The translations under genes and the position numbers were made by a program. Under the pieces are notes generated by a model. The model was not told the DNA's origin, searched no databases, and saw nothing but the letters and a program-made list of their open reading frames with translations. Below are positions 1-9,431 of a DNA stretch of 41,104 bases, piece by piece. This DNA is from Rahnella ecdela (GTDB taxonomy: Bacteria > Pseudomonadota > Gammaproteobacteria > Enterobacterales > Enterobacteriaceae). The stretch is from assembly GCF_019049625.1 (NCBI RefSeq), contig NZ_JAFMOY010000103.1:1-41104 (forward strand), written 5' to 3'. Position 1 is the stretch's first letter. Every line of letters starts with the position of its first letter.

Positions 1-126
1 TCATCGCTGCCGGACAATGTGGCAGTTACTGAAAAATGTCAGACAGTTTATGAAATCAGCTTCACCTTTCCCCGGCAGTCAACACGGGTTAACAAAAGTG
101 GAGCGGTAATAGGCGCAGCTATTTAG
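1..126 (+). CDS. C-terminal end of an unidentified protein
   Basis: An open frame enters from the left edge of the window and stops at the TAG at 124-126, giving about 41 residues (begins SSLPDNVAV, ends GAVIGAAI). The composition is protein-like, with alternating hydrophobic and polar residues around VYEISFTFP that could be a beta-strand. I do not recognise the family. A stable hairpin starts at the stop codon. The start lies outside the window, so length and function cannot be judged. Confidence 0.4.
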   Translation, partial: SSLPDNVAVTEKCQTVYEISFTFPRQSTRVNKSGAVIGAAI

Positions 127-157
127 CCACACCGCAAAATTTATTGCCTGGTGTGGC
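126..157. repeat. Hairpin at the end of the leftmost frame
   Basis: GCCACACC at 126-133 pairs perfectly with GGTGTGGC at 150-157. Inside it GCAA (134-137) pairs with TTGC (144-147). The structure overlaps the stop codon of the leftmost frame. It could work as a transcript end or stability element, but no T-run follows, so I do not call it an intrinsic terminator. Confidence 0.45.
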
Positions 158-284
158 AAGTCGCTGAAGGCCCAGCATAAATCTCATCGATAGCAGGAAA
201 TATCAGGACTGATTACGTCTTAAAAATATTCCCAATATCGATGTTTGAGCATCTCGGTGACTGGCACTATTTTGAGGGAGAAAA

Positions 285-587
285 TCAGTAATGTCCAGTG
301 ACAGCAGCCGCAGTAACGGGATGATCAGAACCTGCAACAACCATCGTGCGTGCAACAGGATGCGCACCGTTGCCATTAGTCGCCGCTGCCATTGCAGCAG
401 GGTGATCCGATGACATAATGGCAGCTCCGCGGGCAACCGAATGTGCTCCGTTACCACTGGTGGCTGCCGCCATTGCAACAGGATGGTCGGATGTAGCTAC
501 AACCGTTGTTCTGGCAATCGGGTGATAATTAGCAAATGCCGGAAGATTCACGGTTGCAAAAATTAATACCATCATGATCTTTTTCAT
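285..587 (-). CDS. Small secreted protein built of three 27-residue repeats
   Basis: This 100-residue protein starts at the ATG at 585-587, which has AGAGGT just upstream; a longer upstream reading lacks such a site. Residues 1-19 (MKKIMMVLIFATVNLPAFA) are a clear Sec signal peptide with an AFA cleavage site. The mature part is almost entirely three tandem repeats: residues 22-48, 49-75 and 76-100 (the last 25 long). Each has the pattern H(P/S)xAR...SDHP...AAAT(S/N)GNGA. The mature chain is rich in His, Ala and Thr and has no Cys or Trp. I know no family for it. Regular His-Pro pairs suggest metal binding or a structural surface role, but this is inference. It is transcribed away from the FadL-like gene's end and appears to be a single-gene unit. 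Confidence 0.7.
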   Translation of the reverse strand: MKKIMMVLIFATVNLPAFANYHPIARTTVVATSDHPVAMAAATSGNGAHSVARGAAIMSSDHPAAMAAATNGNGAHPVARTMVVAGSDHPVTAAAVTGHY

Positions 588-997
588 AATATTACCTCTA
601 TGAACTAATATATTATTTACAGCATGGAACGACAATAAACATATCTCTTTCAGTCGGGCGCCAATGCGCAGCAAAACCTTATGGGGGAGATTTGTTTTTT
701 CACACACCATAATCAACCCATATCACACGTATTAATAGTGCTTTTTTGTTTATATTTAAATTTTAAAAAACACTACCTTTAGATTATATTTATTTTCAAA
801 TAGTTACTCAGTAATTCCTAAATTACTAGCATTTGAGTGCTGCGATGAGCAGATATGGCTACTCTCGATAAGTCCATGGTCACCAACTCATAAAAGTATT
901 ATTAACAGGCGATCACGTTAAGAACGTCACAGGCAGCAGGAGTCCTCAACGTACAGCCTGCTGGCTGCAATCATTTTCGGAGCTCATGCCTGCTTTT
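588..997. other. AT-rich intergenic region upstream of the repeat protein
   Basis: This 410-base stretch holds no convincing gene. It should contain the promoter of the leftward repeat-protein gene ending at 285, and the 3' flank of the leftward FadL-like gene. It is AT-rich around 720-830. I saw no strong palindrome or intrinsic terminator. Confidence 0.4.
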
Positions 998-2185
998 TTA
1001 AAACTGATAGCTGTAGTTTACGCTGGCGAACCAAAAATAAGGATCATCATAACTCCCTTTGTAAATCGCCGGAGATTGTACGCGCGAGGACTGCATATGT
1101 AAGTATGATGCGGCAACCCCAATGTTACTTTGCTGCGTGATTTGGTATTGCGCACCCGTAGCAAAACGCCACTCGTCGCCGGTGGGTAACGTGAGCGCGA
1201 CGTCGCTTTGTGAAGCGTAAACTGTGCTGTCAAACGCCACGCCCGCGTTTAAACGCCATTGTTCCGTTGGGCGATACTGCACACCCAGCGCAGTATGCCA
1301 GGAGTCTTTCAGGCGGTTCTTTTTATCTTCCTCATGACCAGATACGGTTATCTGCGGCGCACCAAACTGGCTCCAATCCTGCCAGCCAAGATCTCCCATC
1401 ACAGACCACTGTTTATTTATGTCATGCACCAGACTCAGCATGATTTGTTGTGGTGCCTGCACCTGTGCCGAAATGGGCAGGTCATAATCAACATTGGGTA
1501 CGTTCGGGAGCCGGACTTTACCGTTAATATCAAAATTGTATTTGGTTTCACTGGTCCAGGTGATACCGGCGCGGGTTTGATCGGTCAGCGCCATCAGCAG
1601 GCCAAGGCGATAACTCAAAGCCCAGTCGTGATCCTGCTGTTTTTCTTCATTTCCCCCGACGTTACGCGTTAGCGAAAGCAAACCGTAGTTAACGTTGACT
1701 GAACCGCCAACGGAGAGTCTGTCATTGATTTTATAGGCCAAAGAGGGGCTCAGCGTCATGGCAACCATGCTGCTTTTCTTGATCAAACGATCCCCCTGCC
1801 AGTTACCGTAATCAATGCTCAGTCCATAGTTACCGTAGAGTCCAATCCCCGCGTAGAGATCGTCATTAATCTTTTGGGTATAGAACGCGCTGGCATTGGG
1901 AAAAAAATGCATGATATCACCGGGACTTTTCCGGCCGTTTTCGTTGTCAAGCGAGTAAGAGACATCCCCATCCATTGCCTGCAATCCACCCGTAAACATA
2001 TGATCCGGTAGCCGTGTCATCCCTGCCGGGTTGGTCACTATAGTGGAAGCGTCCTGAGCACGAGCGGCCTGTCCCGCTCCCGCGAGAGCCGTATCTTCTG
2101 TACCAATCTCGTAGAAATAAAGGGCACTCGCATGGCTTGTCTGAGAGAAAAACAGACTGAAAAAAATGAAGATCGGTTTTTTCAT
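998..2185 (-). CDS. FadL/OmpP1/TodX-family outer-membrane channel
   Basis: The protein has 395 residues. The start chosen is the ATG at 2183-2185 (MKKPIFIFF), preceded by AGGTGG; an in-frame ATG eight codons earlier has no such site. A signal peptide covers about residues 1-20. The mature N-terminus (LYFYEIGTEDTALAGAG) carries the hatch-domain features of FadL proteins, including the NPAGM motif near residue 55. Many alternating beta-strand segments follow, and the protein ends in the aromatic F typical of outer-membrane barrels. Family members take up long-chain fatty acids or aromatic hydrocarbons by lateral diffusion through the barrel wall; the substrate here is unknown. There is no catabolic operon beside it and IS debris lies upstream, so it probably moved as a single gene. 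Confidence 0.88.
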   Translation of the reverse strand: MKKPIFIFFSLFFSQTSHASALYFYEIGTEDTALAGAGQAARAQDASTIVTNPAGMTRLPDHMFTGGLQAMDGDVSYSLDNENGRKSPGDIMHFFPNASAFYTQKINDDLYAGIGLYGNYGLSIDYGNWQGDRLIKKSSMVAMTLSPSLAYKINDRLSVGGSVNVNYGLLSLTRNVGGNEEKQQDHDWALSYRLGLLMALTDQTRAGITWTSETKYNFDINGKVRLPNVPNVDYDLPISAQVQAPQQIMLSLVHDINKQWSVMGDLGWQDWSQFGAPQITVSGHEEDKKNRLKDSWHTALGVQYRPTEQWRLNAGVAFDSTVYASQSDVALTLPTGDEWRFATGAQYQITQQSNIGVAASYLHMQSSRVQSPAIYKGSYDDPYFWFASVNYSYQF

Positions 2186-2440
2186 TTTCCACCTGAAAAT
2201 TGTTGTCATTATTGAAATAGTTAATATTAATTACAGCGTAGTGTAACCCCCCCAAATATCCACTGTAGCGATGTTCGAGTCTGCAACATAAGTCGTTCTC
2301 TTAGCAGATAAACCGGTTCAAACAAGATTGAAAGTAAGGTGAATTTAAAGAGAGCTATTTTTAAATAATATCAATATCATAACTGTAAACGTAAAAAAAC
2401 GTAACTCAGATTAAAAAAACCTTAGCCTGCAGTTTCATAC

Positions 2441-2776
2441 GGCTTTGTTGAATAAATAGGTTTAAATAAAAAGTCTCTCTTTCAGTCACACCTTCAGGCA
2501 ATCCGCGCATTTTCTGGCATCCTTGCACGCGTCATTTTGTTTAAGGCACGGATCATGGCTATAGCTTCTCTAACCTGCGCATCATAATCCCGCAACGTTA
2601 TATGCACACCAAACAGCTGTTTTACGCAGTACATCGTCGTTTCAGCCACCGAGCGCGGGTTGTAAGCCGTATGCCATTTCCAGTAAGTATTGCTCCCCGT
2701 CAGTCGTTGCCTCGCCACCGTCTGATTTTTGTCGGCATATTCCACCGGCCAGTAACAGGCACGCGTTCGTTGCGGG
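2441..2776 (-). mobile_element. IS903-like (IS5 family) fragment, transposase C-terminal part
   Basis: The left end carries the terminal repeat GGCTTTGTTGAATAAAT at 2441. On the minus strand the frame 2494-2775 gives the C-terminal third of an IS5-family transposase (TRACYWPVEYADKNQ, TLRDYDAQV, ALNKMT), including the E-containing YREK-like region. The N-terminal two thirds are missing: at about 2776 the sequence switches abruptly to an IS110-family gene. A more N-terminal copy at 22906-23605 breaks at the same transposase position. Not functional. Confidence 0.85.
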
Positions 2777-3355
2777 ATAGTTGTTCGAATTCTTGGCGAC
2801 ATGCCCCGCTACAACCATCGCAATGGAAGCCTGTGGTGGCTCTCACTTTATGGCACGCAAGCTGGAAGAGTTGGGGCATTTTCCTAAGCTCGTATCACCA
2901 CAATTTGTCCGTCCATTCGTTAAAAGTAACAAAAACGACTTTGTCGACGCCGAAGCTATTTGTGAAGCTGCATCGCGTCCGTCTATGCGTTTTGTGCAAC
3001 GCAGAACGGAATCTCAGCAGGCAATGCGGGCTCTGCATCTTGTTCGTGAATCCCTGGTTCAGGATAAGGTAAAAACAACCAATCAGATGCATGCTTTTCT
3101 GCTGGAATTTGGCATCAGCGTTCCACGAGGATCTGCCGTTATTAGCCGACTGAGTACCCTTCTTGAGGACAGTAGTTTGCCTCTTTACCTCAGCTAGTTA
3201 TTGCTGAGATTACAACAGCATTATCACTATCTTGCTGAGCAGATTAAAGATTTGGAATCTCAGTTGAAACGAAAGTTGGACGACGATGAGGTTGGACAGC
3301 GCTTGCTTAGCATTCCCTGCGTCGAAACACTGACAGCGAGTACTATTTCAAGCTG
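2777..3355 (+). pseudogene. IS110-family transposase fragment (IS4321/IS5075-like)
   Basis: The frame opens without a start at the junction with the IS903-like fragment (KLFEFLATCPATTIAMEACGG) and runs through the DEDD-type region typical of IS110 transposases (KSNKNDFVDAEAICEA at about 2925-2970). A TAG at 3195-3197 sits where relatives encode Gln. The same frame then continues past it (LLLRLQQHYHYLAEQIKDLE) to about 3355, where homology ends before the C-terminal Transposase_20 domain. From memory of the family the sequence is very close to the IS elements that target Tn21-type terminal repeats. Truncated at both ends plus a nonsense codon: dead. Confidence 0.82.
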
Positions 3356-3641
3356 ATACATAGTATTTTTAATAATGTAGAATAGTTAATTTTATTATTT
3401 ATATAATATAAAGTGGTCACGTTTTAATATTTTTTTCATCAAGGATTTATTCGCGATGATTAATTTTAATTTTCTTGCAGGGGATGTTGAAGTATGTCAC
3501 GGTTTTATATTTCGGTGTCTTAATTAAGGTCTGTATCCTTGGAGAGGCATGAGGTGATGTAAAATCTGATGCAACCAGCATACTCGCGGGATTACATCAG
3601 GAAGAACAGTATGAATATTCACTGCCAATTCAGAGTTATAT

Positions 3642-4049
3642 TTAGCAGCCGCTGCCGCATTTCTGCGGAGCAGGTTCATCATCAATCAAATCAAAAGTCA
3701 GAACACGTAATGGGGTCACATCTGAACGGTTTTTAACCCAATGCTCAGTATCGTTAAACTCCGCGAAGCAATCACCCTCTTTCCAGATGCGCACCTCGCT
3801 GAATTGGTTGCTATGCTCCTCACCTGAACCCTGCAGAACATACAGTAGTGCAGGGCGATTCTTATGTGAGTGAAGTGCGATAATTTTCCCCGGATGACAC
3901 TCCAGAATGCGGCAGCGCATACGTCTTTCAAGAAGAGGCTTACCTCCTTCAGGAATAACAATATCCGGGATGTGAATCGCTGCGAGTTCAGTTGATATTT
4001 CATCATCATTTAGCGCGATCGTTTCTTTAGGATAAGTTTCATCATGCAT
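3642..4049 (-). CDS. Single-domain cupin protein
   Basis: A 135-residue protein. The cupin core spans about residues 45-120: HSHKNRPALLYVLQGSGEEHS supplies the first motif (His60, His62, then Glu78 and His79 as possible metal ligands), and EGDCFAEFNDTEHWVKN supplies the second (His103). It ends in a Cys-containing tail (KCGSGC). AAGGA lies nine bases before the ATG. The gene starts 37 bases after the stop of the upstream RidA-family gene on the same strand, so the two are probably one transcript. Small cupins bound to RidA-type proteins often act on reactive or unstable metabolites, but no substrate can be read from the sequence. Confidence 0.82.
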   Translation of the reverse strand: MHDETYPKETIALNDDEISTELAAIHIPDIVIPEGGKPLLERRMRCRILECHPGKIIALHSHKNRPALLYVLQGSGEEHSNQFSEVRIWKEGDCFAEFNDTEHWVKNRSDVTPLRVLTFDLIDDEPAPQKCGSGC

Positions 4050-4086
4050 AAAATGTTTTCCTTATAGTGTGTTGTATGAACGTTGA

Positions 4087-4437
4087 TCAAAGGCCCACGA
4101 TAACCTGAACTTCAACCCGCCATTCTGGTTTTGCCAAACGAACAACCTGGATTGCTGAACGGGAAGGGGATTGCTGATGTTCCACATCTATCCACCCATC
4201 CCATTCCGAATTAAACGCATCGTAATCGTTCATGTCAGTCAGGAAAATATTAGCGTAGATAATATTTGATTTTGTTGTACCTGCTTTCATTAGGAGTTCG
4301 TCAATACTGGAGAATAAATTTCTGGCCTGCTCAGCGACGCTCTGACCTTCAGAAACCTGTCCGGATAAAATAACCATGTTTCCATGCTGAGATGCCTGAC
4401 TCATCCTTGGGCTGCTATTGATACGTTTGACTGCCAT
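4087..4437 (-). CDS. RidA/YjgF/YER057c-family protein
   Basis: A 116-residue Rid-family protein. The family core is clear: a beta-rich N-terminal half (MVILSGQVSEG), a helix (QARNLFSSIDELLMKAG) and the signature SRSAIQVVRLAKPEWRVEV with Arg93 at the position of the catalytic Arg105 of E. coli RidA, followed by a Glu near position 108. RidA hydrolyses reactive enamines/imines made by PLP enzymes; Rid paralogues act in other degradative routes. The protein starts with MAVKRINSSPRMSQ, without the usual RidA N-terminus, so it is more likely a Rid paralogue than RidA itself. It is the first gene of a two-gene unit with the cupin gene, and it diverges from marC. Confidence 0.88.
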   Translation of the reverse strand: MAVKRINSSPRMSQASQHGNMVILSGQVSEGQSVAEQARNLFSSIDELLMKAGTTKSNIIYANIFLTDMNDYDAFNSEWDGWIDVEHQQSPSRSAIQVVRLAKPEWRVEVQVIVGL

Positions 4438-4934
4438 ATGTTCTCCGCCTTCGATTTTTTTGGTCTTCTTTTGGTCAATTTATCAGGATAATATTTGGTG
4501 ACTTTCCCTTTTCCTAGTTTACGTTACCGAAGTAAAAGCCTGCAGAATAAGACTTATAATTCCAGAATAGCGGATATAAAATGGAATGCAAATGCTGTGT
4601 GAAAACACCTCTCGAGTAGATTGTTGTTTAATTTATTGTCAATTCAAGAGGCAAGTATATGGTATTTTTAGCCTTTTTGTCTGTGCTGTACGTAAAAACT
4701 TTAAATCACCGACATTATGTAGATCATTACAATTGTAATTTTAAATTATCTGTATTTGCATCATTTTTATCATAATGGTATTTTCATAAAAATGATGTCC
4801 GATATTCAGTGCTAATTATCAGTATCAAGGGTGTATCGACTAGCCAGTCATTCAATAACCTGGCACGTTTAATCATCATGTGATGTACGATTATATTAGT
4901 TAATTATGGCAATGTATTGTTGGGATAAGAATTC
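4438..4934. promoter_or_regulatory. Divergent control region between the RidA-like gene and marC, with two inverted repeats
   Basis: This 497-base AT-rich region separates the leftward Rid/cupin pair from rightward marC. It holds a perfect 14-bp palindrome ATTACAATTGTAAT at 4726-4739 and a 12-bp perfect inverted repeat, CATCATTTTTAT (4759-4770) and ATAAAAATGATG (4786-4797), with a 15-base gap. Either could be a regulator site or a transcript hairpin. No coding frame is convincing. Confidence 0.45.
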
Positions 4935-5594
4935 ATGCTCGATCTTTTTAAAGCTGTTGGTTTTGGTCTTGCCGTGCTTCTCCCCTTGGCAAATCCGCTT
5001 ATCACCGTTGCTGTTTTCCTCGGTTTGTCAGCCAACATGAACGCCTCTGAGCGTTATCAACAGTCGAAAATGGCGGCGATCTACGTCTTTCTAATTATGG
5101 TTGTGGCTTACTATGGTGGGAAGCTCGTAATGAATACATTCGGTATTTCCATTCCTGGATTACGTATTTCGGGCGGTATGATCGTGGCATTTATCGGCTT
5201 TCGTATGTTATTCCCGCAACAAAAAGTGCATGAATCAAGGGAAGCCATGTGCAAGTCGAAGGAAATTGAAGAATGCACCGGAGCTAGTATCGCTTTTGTT
5301 CCACTGGCCATGCCGACAACAGCAGGCCCAGGGACTATCGCCGTCATTATCAGTACCGCGACAACAATGAACCACGATAGCGGATTTCCTGCATGGGTGA
5401 TCTGGATTTCCCCACCCGTTACCTTTGCTCTCGTGTCATTACTGTTATGGGGGTGTTTGAGAAGTTCAGGGGCAATTATGCGTATACTGGGCCATAGTGG
5501 AATTGAAGCCATTTCACGTTTGATGGGATTTTTACTGGTGTGTATGGGAGTTCAGTTTGTTATCAATGGCGGAATGGAACTGATGGCTCATTGA
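4935..5594 (+). CDS. marC: MarC-family integral membrane protein
   Basis: A 219-residue inner-membrane protein with about six hydrophobic segments. It is very similar along its whole length to E. coli MarC (221 residues), for example LLPLANPL at 16-23, [10 protein letters not shown] near 69, [26 protein letters not shown] and the C-terminal [20 protein letters not shown]. MarC proteins have no proven function; the old link to multiple antibiotic resistance was withdrawn. The mar regulators are not next to it. GGGATAAG lies upstream of the ATG. Its closeness to the chromosomal protein, without marRAB, suggests a captured copy or a paralogue. Confidence 0.88.
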   Translation: MLDLFKAVGFGLAVLLPLANPLITVAVFLGLSANMNASERYQQSKMAAIYVFLIMVVAYYGGKLVMNTFGISIPGLRISGGMIVAFIGFRMLFPQQKVHESREAMCKSKEIEECTGASIAFVPLAMPTTAGPGTIAVIISTATTMNHDSGFPAWVIWISPPVTFALVSLLLWGCLRSSGAIMRILGHSGIEAISRLMGFLLVCMGVQFVINGGMELMAH

Positions 5595-5699
5595 TATTTC
5601 CCCGCTTTTTTGGTCGCCAGAGGTATTTCAGTAGCTCGACGGTTTCCAATTCTCCCACACAATATCTGTTGGCGCAGCTATGTCCATCTTTAACGACTA

Positions 5700-6560
5700 A
5701 ACGAGTCCGTTCTATTCTCTTACAGAACGGGCGCCCTGGACCAGCAGGGTTCTCAGGTAGGCATCACCCGCTTTTGTTATCTTGCCAAGCTTTGATTTTC
5801 CGCCACTACTGAATTGTGAGGCGTTTGTCCCAACCAGTCTGCCAGTTGACGCCCGTTCTTAAAATTATGTGCGTTGCCAATACTGGCGACCAGCGCACTT
5901 GCGGTTGTAGGCCCAATGCCTTTCAGTTCCATTAACTGCTGGCTGCGATGATCTGTTTTGGCCACTTGCGATAATACCTTGTCATATTCGGCTATTTTTT
6001 CTTCAATATTAGTAATGCGCGACAATAGATCATCAATGCAAATCCTGACCTGTACTGGCAGAGTTTCCTTTTGGTCAGAAACAATATGACGCAAGCATCA
6101 GTGCTTTTTGGGGCGATAATCCCGAATTCGGCTACCAGGGCCGGAAGACGGTTATACGTTGCTGTTCTTTCTGGATAAATCCCTGTCTTGTCCGATATAA
6201 GCATTGCCTGCTGGCTTTCGTCTTTGACGGGTACAAAGCGCATATGCGGCCGCTGCACGGCCTCACAAATAGCTATTGCATCAGCTGCATCATTTTCCCC
6301 GGTCTTACCCGCCATGCGATAGGGTGAGACAAATTTCGGAGCCATCAACCTGACATCATGGCCATACTGCCTGATAATCTTGCCCAATAGTGGGCGCCCG
6401 AGCAGGCTTCCATTCCAATTACACAGGGAGGTAAACATGCGATGAGTTCAGAAAGTGCTGCACGCGACACCTTGGGTTTAACCAGAACTGCTTTGCCATT
6501 TTGGTCAACACAGTGAACAGCAAAGACATTTTTGGCAAGATTAATCAGACGCATATCTAG
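5700..6560 (-). pseudogene. Decayed IS110-family transposase
   Basis: On the minus strand, pieces of one IS110-family transposase lie in several frames. N-terminal part: INLAKNVFAVHCVDQNGKAV, then VIGMEACSGAHYWAR (6350-6554). Middle: VRLMAPKFVSPYR...ENDAADAIAICEA with the DEDD-type acidic residues (6180-6400). C-terminal Transposase_20 part: GIGPTTASALVASIG and GRQLADWLG (5800-5960), and after another shift ITKAGDAYLRTLLVQGAR (5705-5780). At least three frameshifts or stops break the gene. It is downstream of and convergent with marC. Confidence 0.85.
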
Positions 6561-7014
6561 AGGAAGTCCCTTCCATTCGCTATGGATAATTTTTAACCGC
6601 TCGGGTGTTGGCTATCCCTCCGATTGCTTTGCTATAGCGTTCCTGTGTACGAAACTGAACGATTACGTATATAAAGCAGGTTTTATATACGAAAGTAAGT
6701 AAAACCATTAACGGACAGCCTAATCATTGCGTACACCTCTCAGGGTCAGAGGCTTGCGCTCAGCGGAACGAGACCTCTCGTTAAGGCCAAAACTCTAAAC
6801 GTAGTTTAATTTCCGAATTCCAGGCGGCCCCTACCTCCGCGTAAGCTGTACCATTAAAGGCGATGGTCATGATAGTTACAACATCCTATTTAAAGCCACT
6901 CTATTACGGGCCGTTGGCCCGGGACGAGGCGCTTTTCAGGTGGCCAAAAGGGTGCGTTCGGGCTCGATGCTGGGGGACTATTTGGTAAAAAATAATTGAA
7001 TGTTGTAACTAATA
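6561..7014. other. Non-coding junk between two IS110 remnants, with one strong palindrome
   Basis: No gene was recognised in this stretch. It contains a perfect 10-bp inverted repeat CGTATATAAA-gcaggt-TTTATATACG at 6666-6691, which resembles a regulator operator or a short hairpin. The rest has many stops in all frames. Confidence 0.35.
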
Positions 7015-7475
7015 TGATGCGATTGTGGCCAGGGAGCTACTCCAGATGCCCTGCCTTAGGCTGGCTCAGGTGTATGGCCCCGCGAATGCTTGCAGTATTG
7101 GGTGATAACCGTAACCGCTTTAATAGCGCAGCAGAAATATAAAACTACGCTGGCATTGCACCAGTAACCGAACGAAGTGGTCAAAAATCTTGGGTTCACT
7201 GGCGTTGGCAGTGTGCGAAGTTCGTCAGGCAGACCTTTGTTAAATGGGCTGCCAAGGCGGTTAACTCATCATACTGGGCCAAGTTGTATTATCAGGGGCT
7301 GCGAGAAAAAGGAAAATCTCATCAATCAGCCATAAGGGCTCCGTCGTTTAAATGGATAGGATCATTTACCGCTGCTGGAAGACCAGAACTCAGTACGACG
7401 AAGCAAAATATCTGCTGGCTCTCGAAGCACGACACTCGCCTTTACTGAAGGCATACAAGGCATGTCGAATGTCTC
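7015..7475 (+). pseudogene. C-terminal part of a second IS110-family transposase
   Basis: The plus strand encodes the Transposase_20 end of an IS110-family enzyme: APRMLAVLG and then, after an in-frame TAA at the Gln position of relatives, NYAGIAPVTERSGQKSWVHW and SSYWAKLYYQGLREKGKSH, then a frameshift into RIIYRCWKTRTQYDEAKYL. The N-terminal DEDD domain is absent. It is a different subgroup from the copy at 5700-6560 and lies in the opposite orientation. Its right end adjoins the truncated MFS gene. Confidence 0.8.
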
Positions 7476-7527
7476 AGGGCGTGAAGCGGACGTTGCTAAG
7501 TCCGCAACGCATTAATTAGAGGGGAGC

Positions 7528-7986
7528 AGGTCAGGTCTGCTGGGCACCATTCCCTACATCGTTGGCGCTGTCGCTATGTGCTGGTGGTCAAACCATTCCG
7601 ATAAAACGAATGAACGGACCTGGCACTTTATCCTCCCTTCAATACTGTTTTCCGTCGGATTTGTGGTCGCAGCCATCAGTGACTCACCAGTGATATCTAT
7701 GCTGGGGCTGACGCTTTCTACCGTCGGCATGCTGGCCTGTGTGCCGACATTCTATACCTTACCCGCCTCTTTCCTCACGAACCAGGGGTCAGCCGGAGGC
7801 CTGGCACTAATCAACTCTATCGGCAATATTGGCGGCTTTTTTGGTCCCTTCCTAGTCGGACTCACTATTTCCCTTACCGGTAAATCACAGAACGGTCTCT
7901 ACCTGTTATCGATACTTGTGCTTTTTTCACCGTTACTGATTTATCTCCTGAGTAAAAGTCGCCGTCAGGTTGCTGGCTGGCGTTAA
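7528..7986 (+). pseudogene. MFS transporter, C-terminal third only
   Basis: The frame begins without a start codon at the junction with IS110 debris (SGLLGTIPYIVGAVAM) and runs to a normal stop. It encodes the last four to five transmembrane helices of a major-facilitator transporter of the anion:cation symporter type (sugar acid, phthalate and tartrate carriers). About two thirds of the usual 430 residues are missing. The first ATG in the remaining piece, at 7576, would give a 136-residue product that cannot transport. The stop is 35 bases before the dehydrogenase gene, so it was the transporter of that operon, and its loss probably also removed the promoter. Confidence 0.82.
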
Positions 7987-8021
7987 TGTCAACATCTTAA
8001 ACATCCTATCGAGGAGTAAAA

Positions 8022-9377
8022 ATGAATTTAGCAGCATTGTTAAATGAGCGTGCCTGTGCCGTGAAATCAGGTTCCGCGCAGCCGATTCGGGTCGGCATTA
8101 TTGGTGCCGGAAAATTTGGATCTATGGTACTTGCACAGCTTCGTCATCTGGAAGGACTGCAGGTGGTGGCCGTTGCCGATCTCGATGTAAATAAAGCCCG
8201 CCACGCGCTGGCTCGCGTCGGCTGGCCTGAAACGCAATACCGCGCAGAAAATATCGACATTGCCTTACGGGATGGATCGACCTGTGTGGTGGAAGATGCG
8301 GAGCTGTTATTCCGCTGTGAGCAGATTGATTGCATTGTTGAGGCAACGGGGCATCCACTGGCTGGAACTCGCCATGCGCTGCAAGCCGTTGAACATGGCA
8401 AACATGTGATCATGGTGAACGTAGAGGCTGATGTTTTGTGTGGGCCGCTAATCGCTGAACGGGCACGGCAACAAGGTGTGATCTACAGCATGGCATACGG
8501 CGATCAGCCTGCAATTATTTGTGAACTGGTGGACTGGGCTCGTGCCTGCGGATTTGAAATTGTTGCCGCTGGTAAAGGGATGAATTTTGAGCCTCGTTAC
8601 CGTTACTCAACGCCAGATACCGTCTGGGGCTTTTTTGGCTGGTCGGAAGAGGAGGTCGCTGCAGGCGACTTTAATCCCAAAATGTACAACTCATTCACCG
8701 ATGGTACCAAGGCGGCGATTGAAATGGCAGCTGTGGCCAACGCAACAGGGCTGGATTGCCCTGATAATGGGCTGGCTTTTCCTCCAGCAGGGGTTCATGA
8801 CCTGGCCCGAGTATTCTCACCCGAGGCGGATGGCGGGCGACTGGGCCGGAGTGGCTTGGTAGATATTGCCGCAAGCCAGGAGCCAGATGGACGTGAAGTG
8901 CTCAATAATATCCGTTACGGCGTTTTTGTCACCTTTAAGGCTCCCGATGAGTATAGCCGTGCCTGCTTCAAACAATATGGGCTGCTCACCGACCCCACTG
9001 GCTGGTACGCCTCAATGTGGCGTCCTTTCCATTTGATTGGGCTGGAAACCAGCATCAGCATTCTCTCTGCCGTGCTGCGTAATGAAGCCACAGGTTCAGC
9101 ATTGAGCTTCAGGGGAGATGCGGTGGCAACGGCAAAACGCGATCTCAAGGCCGGGGAAATGCTGGATGGTGAAGGTGGTTTTACCGTCTGGGCGAATGCG
9201 CTACCAGCCAGTATCAGCGTGGATCAGGACCTGTTGCCAATGGGGCTAGCACATCACGTCAAGCTGGTCAAAGATGTCGCCAAAGACAAAGCGATACGCT
9301 TCTCCGATGTCAAATTTGAAAATAATCTGGATATCGTCGAGTTGCGTAAACAAATGGTAAGCCTCGCGGGTTTATAG
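8022..9377 (+). CDS. NAD(P)-dependent oxidoreductase with C-terminal SAF domain (homoserine-dehydrogenase-like)
   Basis: A 451-residue protein. An N-terminal Rossmann fold starts at residue 23 (VGIIGAGKFGSMV, GxGxxG motif). A central catalytic region contains VEATGHPLAG, YGDQPAIICELVDWAR and a conserved GFFGWS stretch. A C-terminal SAF-type domain of about 80 residues begins near GDAVATAKRDLKAGE. Proteins of this architecture occur in operons for acid-sugar or polyol-acid breakdown with an MFS carrier and a beta-hydroxyacid dehydrogenase, exactly the neighbours here, but the reaction is not fixed. GAGGAG stands five bases before the ATG. It is the first intact gene after the damaged transporter. 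The 54-base gap to the next gene suggests co-transcription. Confidence 0.82.
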   Translation: MNLAALLNERACAVKSGSAQPIRVGIIGAGKFGSMVLAQLRHLEGLQVVAVADLDVNKARHALARVGWPETQYRAENIDIALRDGSTCVVEDAELLFRCEQIDCIVEATGHPLAGTRHALQAVEHGKHVIMVNVEADVLCGPLIAERARQQGVIYSMAYGDQPAIICELVDWARACGFEIVAAGKGMNFEPRYRYSTPDTVWGFFGWSEEEVAAGDFNPKMYNSFTDGTKAAIEMAAVANATGLDCPDNGLAFPPAGVHDLARVFSPEADGGRLGRSGLVDIAASQEPDGREVLNNIRYGVFVTFKAPDEYSRACFKQYGLLTDPTGWYASMWRPFHLIGLETSISILSAVLRNEATGSALSFRGDAVATAKRDLKAGEMLDGEGGFTVWANALPASISVDQDLLPMGLAHHVKLVKDVAKDKAIRFSDVKFENNLDIVELRKQMVSLAGL

Positions 9378-9431
9378 ACGTTAACTTTGCCGCGGCGGCA
9401 AGTGTCGTCGCGAGTTATTCAGGAAATATTT

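Noticed and set aside
203..478. A leftward 91-codon frame overlapping the repeat-protein gene
   Set aside because: It lies in another frame of the same strand and has no ribosome site. Its length comes from the repetitive codons of the secreted repeat protein.
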